A stretch of 64,000 nucleotides of DNA, taken from positions 9,345 to 73,344 of the forward strand of contig JBBQWZ010000037.1 of NCBI GenBank assembly GCA_038210135.1. The letters run 5' to 3'. A program made the position numbers and the translations under genes. The notes under the pieces were generated by a model that saw nothing but the letters and a program-made list of their open reading frames with translations, did not search any database and was not told the DNA's origin. Shown here piece after piece: positions 51,429 through 60,382 of this stretch. Positions within the stretch are counted from its first letter, which is position 1, and each line of letters begins with the position of its first letter. This DNA is from JBBQWZ01 sp038210135 (lineage in GTDB: Bacteria > Acidobacteriota > Terriglobia > Bryobacterales > Bryobacteraceae).

Positions 51429-52091
51429 ATGCTTATGCGCAGAGAGTTCCTTTCACTCGCCGCCATGATGGCTGCTCCCCCGGCCTGGGGCGGGAGCCGA
51501 CCCGATTGCGGATTATGACAGTCAGGGGATTCATCGCACAGGCGCTGCGGGGGATCAGGCAAGTGCCGAATGGCTGGCCACTCTGGTACGCGCAAGCGGC
51601 CTGAAACCGGAGATGGAAAGGTTTACCGTCAATCGGGTGGATCCCCTCAATTGTTTCATCGAAGCGGCGGGGAGGCGGGTGGACGGCGTGCCTCTTTCGA
51701 CGGAACCTTTACGGACGGCGCTGGATTGCGTGGGCGAATCGGACCCGTGGGAAGCGATGCGGCCATCGGATGGGCGGAATCTCCTCCAGGGGCGGACGGC
51801 GGTGAACTGCTTGCTATCCGCAAGTCGGGGCGGCATCGGGCGATCGTGGTTGTAACGCGGGGAGGGACACCGGGGTTGTCTCTCCTCAACGCACCTGATT
51901 TCATCCGTCCGGTGGGCCCGCCCGTCTTACAGATTGCCAGTCAGGAGCGTGACTGGCTGCGCCAGGTGGGAGACTCAAAAATGGAAGGGTTGATTACAGT
52001 CGAGGTTCGGCGCACCGGCGTCAGCGCGCTGAATGTTACGGCCGTTCGAAAGGGGCGGATCCCAAGGCTCGCACCGGTGGTAGTGATGGCC
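51429..52091 (+). pseudogene. M28-type peptidase remnant, two frameshifts, 3' end lost
   Basis: The ATG at 51429 starts a Tat-like signal (RREFLSLAAMMAAPPAW) and stops at 51516-51518. Shifting +1 at about 51505 restores DYDSQGIHRTGAAGDQASAEW and RVDPLNCFIEAAGRR. Shifting again at about 51690 restores FDGTFTDGAGLRGRIGPVGSDA, SGRHRAIVVVTRGG and GPPVLQIASQE. The pieces line up as the N-terminal/PA-like part of a family I associate with M28 aminopeptidases. Similarity stops near VVVMA at 52091, before any metal ligand, so the catalytic domain is gone. The gene is dead unless the shifts are sequencing errors. Confidence 0.7.
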
Positions 52092-52148
52092 CGAATCGCC
52101 GGCGGACAGCGGGGTGCGACGAAGCGAAGCCACCGCGCGTTCTATTCA

Positions 52149-52752
52149 CTACTCCTGCCGCAAACTCGTTATCGGATCGATGCGAATCGACCGACGCGCC
52201 GGAATCCAACACGCCAGCACCGCAATCGACAGCATCATCGCGAAGACCGTGAAATAGGTCAGCGGATCGCTCGCCTCCACCCCGTACAGGATCTCCCCCA
52301 GCAGCCGCGACACCGCGAGCGCGGACCCCCAATCCGATCATTGTTCCTGTCCCGATCAGGATCGCCGCGCGCCGCGCCGCCATGCCCAGTACTTTCCCTT
52401 GGCTCGCGCCGATCGCCATCCGGATTCCGATCTCGCGCGTCCGCCGCGACACCGCGTACGCCATCACGCCATAAATCCCGGTCGCCGCCAGAATCGCCCC
52501 CAGGACACCAAACGCTCCCAACGCCGAAGCCGCTAGCTTCGCTGGAAATAGCGGCAGAGCCAGCATCTCGACCATGCTGCCCGTTGCATAGACTGCGACA
52601 TTCGGATCGAGGTCGTGCACCACGCCGCGAATCAGGCGTAGTGCTTCGACATCGCTCAGTTTCGTTCGGGCAACGACGGACGTGTTGGCTGTGTAAAACT
52701 GCTCTATCGGCGTCTGATCCGTTCCCATCACCTTGCACATCCCAAAAGCCAA
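52149..52752 (-). pseudogene. C-terminal fragment of a MacB/FtsX-type (ADOP) permease, frameshifted
   Basis: Reading from 52752 gives the last third of an acidobacterial-type MacB-like permease: VVARTKLSDVEALRLIRGVV, DLDPNVAVY, LGAFGVLGAILAATGIYGVM and YAVSRRTREIGIRMAIGAS. Near 52335 the frame must shift to continue SALAVSRLLGEILYGVEASD and end at a TAG at 52149 (IRIDPITSLRQE). The N-terminal MacB_PCD part and first helices are absent, replaced by unrelated sequence at the 5' end. These permeases are highly multicopy in Acidobacteriota, so this looks like a recombination leftover. Confidence 0.75.
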
Positions 52753-52803
52753 TAGACATTCGAAATTTCTTTCTAATGTCTTTTTTCGACAAAATACCCT
52801 TGG

Positions 52804-53280
52804 CTAAAGTCCGAGCTCGCTGAGCCCTGGATGATTGTCAGGACGCCTTCCGATGGGCCAGCGAAAGAGGCGTTCCGCCTCCTGGATGGCCACGTCATTG
52901 ATGCTTGCATAGCGGTGCGCCATCAACCCAGTATTATCAAACTCCCAGTTCTCATTGCCGTAAGCCCGGATCCATAGACCCGAAGCACTGCGCGATTCAT
53001 ACGCAAATCGAACGGCGATCTTGTTTTCATGAAATGCCCATAGTTCCTTAATGAGCCGATACTCCAGTTCGGTGGTCCACTTACGGGTGAGAAAGGCAAT
53101 AATGTCGTCCCGACCCGTTAGGAACTCGGATCGATTCCGCCATTGACTGCCTACCGAATAGCCCAGCGCGACGTCGTGAGGGTTTCGGGAATTCCAGTTG
53201 TCTTCCGCTTTGCGGACCTTCAGTAGAGCGGTTTCGCTCGTGAAAGGGGGTGTAAGTGTTGTCTGTGCTGTTACGATCAT
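52804..53280 (-). CDS. DUF1348 (nuclear transport factor 2-like) protein
   Basis: 158 residues from the ATG at 53280 (GGAG seven bases upstream; a GTG one codon earlier is possible). It matches the DUF1348 group of NTF2-fold proteins: VRKAEDNWNSRNPHDVALGY, then SQWRNRSEFLTGRDDIIAFL, RLIKELWAFHENKIAVRFAYE and a W-rich GNENWEFD. No signal peptide. Function unknown; the pocket may bind a small hydrophobic compound. It is the last intact gene of the redox operon, 21 bases after the preceding gene. Confidence 0.85.
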   Translation of the reverse strand: MIVTAQTTLTPPFTSETALLKVRKAEDNWNSRNPHDVALGYSVGSQWRNRSEFLTGRDDIIAFLTRKWTTELEYRLIKELWAFHENKIAVRFAYESRSASGLWIRAYGNENWEFDNTGLMAHRYASINDVAIQEAERLFRWPIGRRPDNHPGLSELGL

Positions 53281-53301
53281 CACAATTCTCCAGAATGAAA
53301 C

Positions 53302-53790
53302 TTAAGGCATTACTGCGGCGCGCAGTGACAACAGATACTCGATGCGTGAGTTCGCCTGATTTACATTGGTAGCTGCTTCCTTCAGCGGCGAACCTGCATA
53401 GCGGATATAGGAGGGCTCAAGCTGACCATTCCCGGCATCCCGCATTCCCAGTACCTCGACTGTCTTCGGTGCGGCCGGTATCCTGCCCCCAAACCACCGA
53501 ATGTCTTCCTGGGAGCGCCAGATAACAAGGAAAAGTTGTGAACCTGCTGGGTAGGTTTGCTTTACATCGGTACGCGCGTGTTGAACAGCTCGGCTGTTGC
53601 CGAAGAGGCTGAACATAGTCTCATCCTCCCGGTTTACCCCGGAAGTAATCACCATCGATTGCAACGGCTTCATCGGAAGCCCGGTTAGCACCGCATCGCT
53701 GTTGAGCTTTGAAGCGACCCTAGCGTTCGGCCCCTGACAACTGGTGAGCACCAGCAACATCGCCACAATAGGCAAGTGAAGGTGGCTCAT
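53302..53790 (-). CDS. cytochrome P460-like lipoprotein
   Basis: 162 residues with a lipobox VLTSC (C18). The mature part (MFSLFGNSRAVQHARTDVKQ, YPAGSQLFLVIWRSQEDIRWFGG, RIPAAPKTVEVL) resembles small P460-like proteins that I associate with partners of haem-binding proteins. It has no CxxCH, so covalent haem of the usual kind is not expected; the family name rests on fold similarity from memory. Its ATG overlaps the repaired end of the upstream haem gene by four bases, showing that the two were translated together. Confidence 0.65.
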   Translation of the reverse strand: MSHLHLPIVAMLLVLTSCQGPNARVASKLNSDAVLTGLPMKPLQSMVITSGVNREDETMFSLFGNSRAVQHARTDVKQTYPAGSQLFLVIWRSQEDIRWFGGRIPAAPKTVEVLGMRDAGNGQLEPSYIRYAGSPLKEAATNVNQANSRIEYLLSLRAAVMP

Positions 53791-54767
53791 TTGGAATTAC
53801 TTTGGGGTGCGATTGGGAATGTATAGACGTAATCGTTCTCGCGCAGAGGCAAGTGACAGGAGACGCACTCAGAGGCAAAGTCGGCGCCTGCCCCATAAGG
53901 TCTAAGCTCACTCCCTAACCACTCCGCCCAACCCAACCCGCAGTAGAAGAATACTTCGAGCGATTCTTGATCATAAATGCCACCTGCAAAAACTCACCGG
54001 CCTGCGTTTCGCCGTTTTCCTGGATTAGCTGACGCCATGACACCTTGGCAAAGACTGTGCCGTCAGGCCAAGGATTTATTGCTTTACGATTTATCGCCGA
54101 AACAGCGATCTCATTTCCTAAAATCATTTTTAAGGCGCTGGTGTCGTTCCGCTGGGTGCTGCTAATAACCGTCCAGTTCTTGTAATCGGGTTGAAACGCG
54201 ATTCCGTTTGGTGCGTTCCTCACCTTCATTGGCCTGCCGCCCTCCGCAATCCAGTTGCGGTATTGATCGTCCGCCTTCTTCCTATCTGACTGGGTCGACA
54301 GTTTCGCCGTCATCGCAGGAAGCAGGTAGTTCCTTAGGACCGAAAGTTCTTCTGGCCGAAAGGCCGCCTGCGGATGGATCGCAGCATAGGTGGGTAAGGG
54401 CATCGCACCCATTTGGATTTGGTTTACGGCTTCGAACACAATTGCAGTCTGGCGAGCCTTCGACTCGGCTCCTAACTGCGATGAAATTCAGATGTGCTCG
54501 CGCTTTCTGCACATCCCTCGCAACGCGCCAAGACGCCGACACTATCCGGTCAAACCAGGCAAGCCGGGTCTCATTCGAATGGCAATCATAGCAGGACCGC
54601 CTAAAGATTCGTTTGACATCGGCAGGTGCGTCGAACTCCGCCGTGACGGGTGGATTCTCCAAATCCGGTTGCGCGAATTGAAGCGCCAGAACAAGGCAGG
54701 CGACTGGCGCTAATAACCAGAGCCGTGTGTGTTTACTTCCCACGTCGCCCCGCCACTGAATAGACAT
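53787..54767 (-). pseudogene. haem-binding/cytochrome P460 protein gene with two frameshifts
   Basis: From the ATG at 54767 (or GTG 54743) the first frame gives a membrane anchor, then the haem-binding domain RRSCYDCHSNETRLAWFDR and KARAHLNF. A one-base shift near 54480 is needed to continue QLGAESKARQTAI and VFEAVNQIQMGAMPLPTY, the P460 part NWTVISSTQRND and PDGTVFAKVSWRQL. A second shift near 53935 restores PYGAGADFASECVSCHLPLR and ENDYVYTFP before a TGA at 53787. Both haem motifs (CYDCH, CVSCH) are intact in the repaired protein. The repaired stop overlaps the next start by four bases, so the gene was functional recently, or the shifts are assembly errors. Confidence 0.75.
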
Positions 54768-55791
54768 AGACCCGGGATCGCAGTAGCGGCAATGGGTCAT
54801 CCGACAGTTCGATGCCTTCGATCAGCCGTGTGGGGTCGAAAGCGAGATCTCGCTCGGCAGCGGCGCTGTCCGGCACGATGACTGTAATGGTGAGTATGCC
54901 CAACTCAACCTCTTCTCGGTCGCCTGGCCAGACGGTGAATCCATCGTTGGTCGAGTCGCCGGGCTGGGCCAGTTGCAATAGGAGGCGGAACTTGGCCGGT
55001 GCCTTCGACAGCCGCGGTTGAAGTTCTTCTTGGAGAAAATCAGGGGACTTATTCTTGACTGTAGCGTCGTCCAAATACTCTGCACCATTTACGGGAATGA
55101 TGTGGTACCGGCCGGCCCTCTTGTGTCCCTCGTTATTAACGAAGATGAAAGCGTTATTCGCGTGGTAGGACTCAGTGACAAAACTCGCCGGCACCGGCTT
55201 TGGATCCTGCACGAATTTGGCTGCTCTGGGATGGTCCTTGAGAAACTGTTCAATGGGCCAGGGATGCGGCTTGGTCGAATCCGTAGCGGCTTTTGCCTGA
55301 AGCAAGGCCAGAAAATCCTCGCCGGTACCAACTACGAATCCATTGTGCGAGTTCGTCATGATGTCTGTTCCGCGACCGGTCCGGAAACGAATTGCCATGC
55401 CGCGCGGGGCCGCATCCGAGGAACTGTCGGATATATTGATGTCCGGAGCCCCATCGGAGAAACGAACGGTGATTGGAATGCTATCGCCGCTGAAGTGAGC
55501 GGCCCGCGAGAGGCTTCGCGCGCCTGGGGAGGCCTTGAAGGCACCCTGGCACACGATTCCCTTGGCATGAGCAAATCGTTGGTGCGCTGTCCCGCTCGGC
55601 CCCTGGCGCATTAAATCAGCGATCTGGCGAACAACGTCTCCCTGTGCTTGTATACTGCCTGGAATTGCCAGTAATATTAGGGCGATGAGATGATGATTGC
55701 ACTGAGTAATGGCGTGATTTGGTGATGGTTTACCTTCTTTAGGTTGCCGAAGTTTCTGGCCACCTACATTATTTGCATCAGTTCTTTTCAT
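54733..55791 (-). CDS. exported catalase-like haem peroxidase (SrpA type)
   Basis: 352 residues; start at 55791 directly after the XapX stop (TAAATG) with GGAAGGA upstream. A hydrophobic segment near residues 34-48 (LIALILLAIPGSIQAQG) looks like a signal peptide after a long n-region. The catalase core is short: distal His H75 in RFAHAKGIVCQGAF, VRFSDGAPDINISD, GMAIRFRTG, and the proximal Tyr region SRVYVYSVAGRR at the C-terminus. Such small catalase-family proteins often act as periplasmic peroxidases. The 3' end overlaps the P460 gene. Confidence 0.88.
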   Translation of the reverse strand: MKRTDANNVGGQKLRQPKEGKPSPNHAITQCNHHLIALILLAIPGSIQAQGDVVRQIADLMRQGPSGTAHQRFAHAKGIVCQGAFKASPGARSLSRAAHFSGDSIPITVRFSDGAPDINISDSSSDAAPRGMAIRFRTGRGTDIMTNSHNGFVVGTGEDFLALLQAKAATDSTKPHPWPIEQFLKDHPRAAKFVQDPKPVPASFVTESYHANNAFIFVNNEGHKRAGRYHIIPVNGAEYLDDATVKNKSPDFLQEELQPRLSKAPAKFRLLLQLAQPGDSTNDGFTVWPGDREEVELGILTITVIVPDSAAAERDLAFDPTRLIEGIELSDDPLPLLRSRVYVYSVAGRRGK

Positions 55792-56055
55792 TTATGTCCT
55801 TCCTTTTGAAACTGTTGTTGGGTTGGAGTGTATGATGAGCTCCTGAGTTGTCCCGCTCGGCCCGCCACAGAGGTGTGTTGCAGAAGCGGATCGGCTCGTC
55901 CGAGCGAGCGCGCGATCCGTTGCCGAGTACCCGAGAGTCATTGCGACTACGAGCAGAGCTCCTGGCAACACCGGGGGACTTGGAACTGGGATGTCGAAGT
56001 AACGGCACCCCGCACCAACCAGGAAAGCGACAATAGCTCCAGCTAGAATTTTCAT
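55792..56055 (-). CDS. XapX domain (DUF1427) membrane protein
   Basis: 87 residues. The XapX signature is AFLVGAGCRYFDIPVPSPPVLPG followed in pieces by ALLVVAMTLGYSATD; two membrane helices flank the PSPP turn. The C-terminal tail (CGGPSG) is soluble. Function is unknown; the name comes from a gene near xanthosine transport, but the domain is scattered among redox operons. It lies 9 bases after the haloperoxidase gene and immediately before the catalase-like gene, so it is co-transcribed with both. Confidence 0.82.
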   Translation of the reverse strand: MKILAGAIVAFLVGAGCRYFDIPVPSPPVLPGALLVVAMTLGYSATDRALARTSRSASATHLCGGPSGTTQELIIHSNPTTVSKGRT

Positions 56056-56064
56056 TTGCTGTAC

Positions 56065-56892
56065 CTACTGCCCTTGGCGAATGAAGGCCAACAGATCTTC
56101 GTTCACACGATCTTTCTGCGTTGAACAAATTCCGTGCGGCGCACCGGGATAGATCTTGAGAGTCGCGCCGGGAACGATTTTTGAAGACAGCATAGCCGAA
56201 GCCCCAATTGGCACTATCTGGTCGTCGTCGCCGTGAAGAATCAGGGTTGGGATGTCGAATTTCTTCAGATCTTCAGTGAGATCCGTCTCGGAGAACGCTT
56301 TGATACAGTCGTAGACTCCCTTGTGCCCGCAAAGCATACCCTGCAACCAGAACGAATCCCGTAGGCCTTGCGAGACAGTCGACTCGGGGCGGTTCGCGCC
56401 ATAGAACGGAACGCTCAGGTCCTTGAAAAATTGCGAACGGTCGGTCAGCACGCTGGCGCGGATCTGATCGAAGACCTCAATCGGCAATCCCCCGGGATTG
56501 GACGCAGTCTTTAGCATGAGCGGCGGGACCGCACTGATAAGTAATGCCTTGGCGACGCGATTTGTGCCGTGGCGGCCGATGTATCGTGCGACCTCGCCAC
56601 CACCGGTGGAGTGGCCAATATGGATTGCGTTCCGAAGGTCCAGCGTGGCTACCAGCTCGGCAAGGTCATCGGCATAGGTGTCCATGTTGTTGCCTTCCCA
56701 GGGCTGGCCGGAGCGCCCGTGGCCTCGCCGGTCGTGCGCGATGCAACGATAGCCTCGCGAAGCTAGGAAGATCATCTGGTCTTCCCAAGCATCGGCGCTC
56801 AATGGCCAACCGTGGCTAAAGACCAGAGGTTGCCCTTCGCCCCAGTTCTTGAAATAGAGCTGAGTACCATCTTTGGTTGTAATCGTTGGCAT
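56065..56892 (-). CDS. alpha/beta hydrolase of the non-haem haloperoxidase/esterase type
   Basis: 275 residues, the usual length. Features are PLVFSHGWPLSADAW (oxyanion HGWP), HDRRGHGRS, nucleophile S95 in IGHSTGGGE, acid in ILHGDDDQIVP and His in GAPHGICST. These match cofactor-free bromo/chloroperoxidase-like hydrolases, which in practice are esterases with perhydrolase side activity. No signal peptide. Part of the redox operon (15 bases after the Tat metallo-hydrolase, 9 before XapX). Confidence 0.9.
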   Translation of the reverse strand: MPTITTKDGTQLYFKNWGEGQPLVFSHGWPLSADAWEDQMIFLASRGYRCIAHDRRGHGRSGQPWEGNNMDTYADDLAELVATLDLRNAIHIGHSTGGGEVARYIGRHGTNRVAKALLISAVPPLMLKTASNPGGLPIEVFDQIRASVLTDRSQFFKDLSVPFYGANRPESTVSQGLRDSFWLQGMLCGHKGVYDCIKAFSETDLTEDLKKFDIPTLILHGDDDQIVPIGASAMLSSKIVPGATLKIYPGAPHGICSTQKDRVNEDLLAFIRQGQ

Positions 56893-56907
56893 AAGTCCCG
56901 TTTCGAT

Positions 56908-57870
56908 TCAGAAGCGTTTGACACCCGCGTACACGAGGCCGGTGAACATCGCCGGCGTGATCAGGAATTGACCCCACTTGGCGTCGAATGCGGCGGTCGG
57001 ATTGGCGGCGATAGTGTCTTCGAGAGATCGACCCTGGTTCTTGAGCGAGGCTACGTTCTCGCGAATGGTTATGAGCATGTCACGAAACTCGATAAGATCG
57101 GGTTTGCGGCCAGGGTTTCCGTGTCCAGGGATTACTATTGTGCTGCTTGCTGCCATCGAAATATTTGCCTCGATGGCGGGAATCTGCCCATCGATACTTC
57201 CTCCGGTGGAGTAGTCGATAAACGGGTAAACTCCATTCCACCAGGTGTCGCCCACATGCATTACGTCTGCGTCGGTGAAGTTGACGGAGATGTCGCTGTC
57301 TGTATGGGCGAGCCCGTAATATTTGAGGGCGATCTTTGTATCGTTCCGATACAGCTCACAACTGGTGTCAAAAACAGTGGCCGGTAGGGCACCCGCTGGC
57401 ACCGCCGGGAATGTGTAGTTCCAACCTTCGACGCGAGTGGCAACTGCCAGTCGTTTTCGCGTGTTAGCGTGCCCCGTAAGCGCTGCTCCGGCCGCTTGCA
57501 GCCAAGCGTTGCCGTCCGTATGATCCGTATGCCAGTGGGTATTGATTAAATGTCGAATAGGTTCATTGTTGATGGATGCAAGGGCCCGCGCGACATTCGG
57601 CTTAGAGACAAAAAAGCCGGCATCGACAAGAAGCTTGCCGTCCCGTCCGGTCAGTACGGCGATGTTTCCACCCGAGCCTTCGAGCACCGATATGTTTCGG
57701 CGGATCGGGTGGATTGTGATCTTGGGATTGGTTGCCGCCGCTACCATCGTTGGAACGATTCCGTTCTCATTAGCCGAGAGTGTCAGTCCAGTGAATAGCG
57801 AGGCTCCGGCGCTAAGCCCGGCGGTCCTCAATAAGCCGCGGCGTGAAATTACGGATGGGCTTTTTGTCAT
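56908..57870 (-). CDS. Tat-exported metallo-beta-lactamase-fold hydrolase
   Basis: 320 residues. A twin-arginine signal (SRRGLLRTAGLSAGASLF, R10-R11) precedes the MBL fold. The metal motif THWHTDHTDGN has H112, H114, D116 and H117; further ligands are in LAHTDSD, VMHVGDTWW and VIPGHGNPG. The INTHWHTDH pattern and export resemble quinoprotein-relay/SoxH-type proteins more than lactamases. It may detoxify a periplasmic thioester or peroxide. Ten bases after the PNPOx-like gene in the same operon. Confidence 0.9.
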   Translation of the reverse strand: MTKSPSVISRRGLLRTAGLSAGASLFTGLTLSANENGIVPTMVAAATNPKITIHPIRRNISVLEGSGGNIAVLTGRDGKLLVDAGFFVSKPNVARALASINNEPIRHLINTHWHTDHTDGNAWLQAAGAALTGHANTRKRLAVATRVEGWNYTFPAVPAGALPATVFDTSCELYRNDTKIALKYYGLAHTDSDISVNFTDADVMHVGDTWWNGVYPFIDYSTGGSIDGQIPAIEANISMAASSTIVIPGHGNPGRKPDLIEFRDMLITIRENVASLKNQGRSLEDTIAANPTAAFDAKWGQFLITPAMFTGLVYAGVKRF

Positions 57871-57880
57871 GATCTTTCTC

Positions 57881-58501
57881 TTAAACCTTCGTCATCAACA
57901 GACGTAGTTCCTTGTTTTCTCTTTCGAGTTCTTCCATCCGGAGTTCCAGCGGAGCCAGCGCTTCGCGGATTTGGTCGGTGGTGAACCGGGTCGAAATGTA
58001 TTGCTGGCAGTTCCAGTCGAAGGCTTCCACCTTGATCACGTATGCCCTTTCCACTACCGCCTTGTAGGTGCTGTCGCGAAGTTTGGCGATCCAATCCTTG
58101 GCCGCCTCCCCTTCGAAGATTTTGGCGCGGCCCAGAATCTTGAGCCGTGCCTGACGGGCATAGTCAACCAGGATCAGGGCCACGCGATCGTCCGTCATCA
58201 GGTTGCCTGTGCTGACGTACTGCCGATTTCCCCGGAAGTCGTCAAAGGCGATCGTGCGATCGTCAATCACTTTCAGGAATCCCTTCGGCCCGCCCCGATG
58301 CTGAACGTATGGCCATCCGGTAGCGCCGAGTGTGGCCATATAGAAGGTGTCCTGCTCGGCAATGAACGCCGACTCACCGGGTCCCAAATGAGCGGGTGAA
58401 GCCTTGCCACCCTCCATCCGTTGGTATTGGCTTCGGCTGCCGTATTTCTCCTGCAATGCCTTCACCAACGGAGTGAATACCAGCGATCCGAAGCTGCTCA
58501 T
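57881..58501 (-). CDS. pyridoxamine 5'-phosphate oxidase-like flavoprotein
   Basis: 206 residues with a split-barrel flavin-binding fold: SAFIAEQDTFYMATLGATGWPYVQ (in pieces), HRGGPKGFLKVIDD, AFDDFRGNRQYVSTGNL and VALILVDYARQARLKILGRAKI. The C-terminus is a short coiled coil (MEELERENKELRLLM). It matches the larger PNPOx-like group found in stress operons, which bind FMN or F420, rather than vitamin B6 PdxH. Its start overlaps the SDR stop by four bases (ATGA). Confidence 0.88.
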   Translation of the reverse strand: MSSFGSLVFTPLVKALQEKYGSRSQYQRMEGGKASPAHLGPGESAFIAEQDTFYMATLGATGWPYVQHRGGPKGFLKVIDDRTIAFDDFRGNRQYVSTGNLMTDDRVALILVDYARQARLKILGRAKIFEGEAAKDWIAKLRDSTYKAVVERAYVIKVEAFDWNCQQYISTRFTTDQIREALAPLELRMEELERENKELRLLMTKV

Positions 58502-59250
58502 ACCTGCGCCGCTCCACCATCAACGAAGAGCTCGATACCAGAGACAAAGCTGGAATCGTCCGATGCCAGAAAGACGGCTGCCTTGGCAATTTCATCCGGC
58601 TCGCCAACTCGTCCAAGGGGCACTGTGGCCGCCATCTGTGCGTAAAATGCCTCGCGTTCCGCAGCGGTGCTTGTAAGTCCGTCCAGGCCGGGCGTTCGGA
58701 TTGGGCCCGGACTGATCGCATTGACGCGGATCTTCCGGTCCTTGAGGTCGACGGTCCATCCGCGGGCAAACGAGCGCACGGTCGCTTTCGTCGCAGCATA
58801 CACGCTAAATCCTGGCATCGCCTTGATCGAGACGATCGAAGCGTTAAGGATTATGGAGCCGCCCTCGCGCATCAGGGGAAGGGCCTTCTGCACAGTAAAC
58901 AAGAGGCCCTTCACGTTGGTGTTGAAGGTCTCGTCATAATGCTCTTCCGTGATTGACCCCAACGCTGCGTACGAGCCGCCACCGGCATTCGCGAAGATCA
59001 CATCCAGGTGCCCTTTCCGCTGCTTAATGTGATCGAAGAGGCTATCCAGGTCGGCCAAGTTTGAAGCGTCCGCTTGTATTGCCTGTGCTTGCTCACCTAA
59101 CGTTGCGGACGCTCGGTCGAGTTCAGCTTGACGCCGGCCCGTAATGAACACGAACGCGCCTTCTCTTACAAAGCGCTGCGCCGTAGCAAAACCGATGCCC
59201 GAACTCCCTCCGGTCACCAGTGCGACTTTTCCTTCCAGCCTCCCGTTCAT
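58498..59250 (-). CDS. SDR-family NAD(P)-dependent oxidoreductase
   Basis: 250 residues from the ATG at 59250, chosen by its 4-base overlap with the upstream stop. A classical short-chain dehydrogenase: TGGSSGIG (T13-G20), NAG at 88-90, catalytic S138, Y151 and K155 (YAATK), ISPGPIRTPG, and a C-terminal FVDGGAAQV. ITGRR at 36-40 suggests NADP(H). The substrate cannot be told. Translationally coupled to both neighbours in the redox operon. Confidence 0.94.
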   Translation of the reverse strand: MNGRLEGKVALVTGGSSGIGFATAQRFVREGAFVFITGRRQAELDRASATLGEQAQAIQADASNLADLDSLFDHIKQRKGHLDVIFANAGGGSYAALGSITEEHYDETFNTNVKGLLFTVQKALPLMREGGSIILNASIVSIKAMPGFSVYAATKATVRSFARGWTVDLKDRKIRVNAISPGPIRTPGLDGLTSTAAEREAFYAQMAATVPLGRVGEPDEIAKAAVFLASDDSSFVSGIELFVDGGAAQV

Positions 59251-60155
59251 GAGCGTGTACCCCTGAAGTTCTGCTTCAGCAGGAAATGCCCGATCCGCGT
59301 CGCGATCTCTTCGCCATGCGTCTCCAATGCGAAATGGCCGGTGTCCAGCATGTGAGTTTCCAGGTTCATCAGATCGCGCTGGTAGGGGGGTGCGCCAGCG
59401 GCGGGGAAGATGAAATCGTCTTTCCCCCACGTGATCAATGTGGGCGGCTGATACTTGCGGAAGAAGGCCTGGAACTCCGGATAGAGCGGCACGTTGGTTC
59501 CGTACGAGAGAAACAGGTCCATCTGGATGTCACGGTTGCCGGGACGATCAAGGCCAGCCTGATCGACCACCCATGTGGTCGGATCGACCAGCGACGCGTC
59601 CGGTACGCCGTTTTCGTATTGCCAGCGGGTGGACTTCAAATCGACCAAGAAGTGCAGTGCCGCTCGGTTCTCGGGAGTCGGATCGGCCCAGTATCGCTTG
59701 ATCGGGTCCCAGAACTGAAGCAGCCCTTCTTCGTAAGCATTCCCGTTCTGGACGATCAACGCTTGCACTCGTTCGGGGTGCAGTAGCGCAAGGCGATAGC
59801 CCACGGGAGCACCGTAGTCCATGACGTACATCGAGTATCGCGAGAGCCCCAATGCTTCGACAAAGCCATCCACGATCGTGACGAGGTTCTCGAAGGTGTA
59901 CGCGAAGGTCTTGTGATCGGGCATACTGCTCTGACCAAATCCCGGGTAGTCTGGCGCAACGACATGGAAAGAAGCTGCAAGGCGAGGAATCAAGTTCCGG
60001 AACATGTTGGAAGATGTCGGGAATCCATGCAGCAGCAGGATCGTCGGAGCGGAGGGGGAACCGGCTTCGCGGTAGAAAATGTCCTGGTTTTCCACGCGAA
60101 CGGTCTTGTAATGCACGGCATGCAGCACGCGCGTTTGAGGCTCAGTTGCAATCAT
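59247..60155 (-). CDS. alpha/beta hydrolase with Asp nucleophile (epoxide hydrolase/haloalkane dehalogenase-like)
   Basis: 302 residues from the ATG at 60155 (GGAG nine bases upstream); longer readings lack ribosome binding sites. Oxyanion motif LLHGFPTSS, PDYPGFGQS, then nucleophile elbow VMDYGAPVGY where D113 replaces Ser, as in haloalkane dehalogenases and epoxide hydrolases. The late acid is in TWGKDDFIFP and His in DTGHFALE. This is the first gene of the ten-gene minus-strand operon. The 227-base gap to the divergent sensor kinase must contain both promoters. Confidence 0.88.
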   Translation of the reverse strand: MIATEPQTRVLHAVHYKTVRVENQDIFYREAGSPSAPTILLLHGFPTSSNMFRNLIPRLAASFHVVAPDYPGFGQSSMPDHKTFAYTFENLVTIVDGFVEALGLSRYSMYVMDYGAPVGYRLALLHPERVQALIVQNGNAYEEGLLQFWDPIKRYWADPTPENRAALHFLVDLKSTRWQYENGVPDASLVDPTTWVVDQAGLDRPGNRDIQMDLFLSYGTNVPLYPEFQAFFRKYQPPTLITWGKDDFIFPAAGAPPYQRDLMNLETHMLDTGHFALETHGEEIATRIGHFLLKQNFRGTRS

Positions 60156-60382
60156 CGGATTCGTCTCCAATGCTCGTTTCCGTTTCAAGTGAACAGAGGC
60201 GGCTGAGATCACGTTACGGGAATTGGCGGCCAGTGTTTTGCGCAAAAATGCGATTTCGTTCCGATGGTGCGGAAAGTGCTCGTTTCCTTTCACAGGCTGC
60301 GAAATGTCGGAGGAATTGAATGGCGTTAGGTGCGCTCACCAGTTACGCTCAGAAATGACTGCGGCGAGCAGGGACAAAGAAG

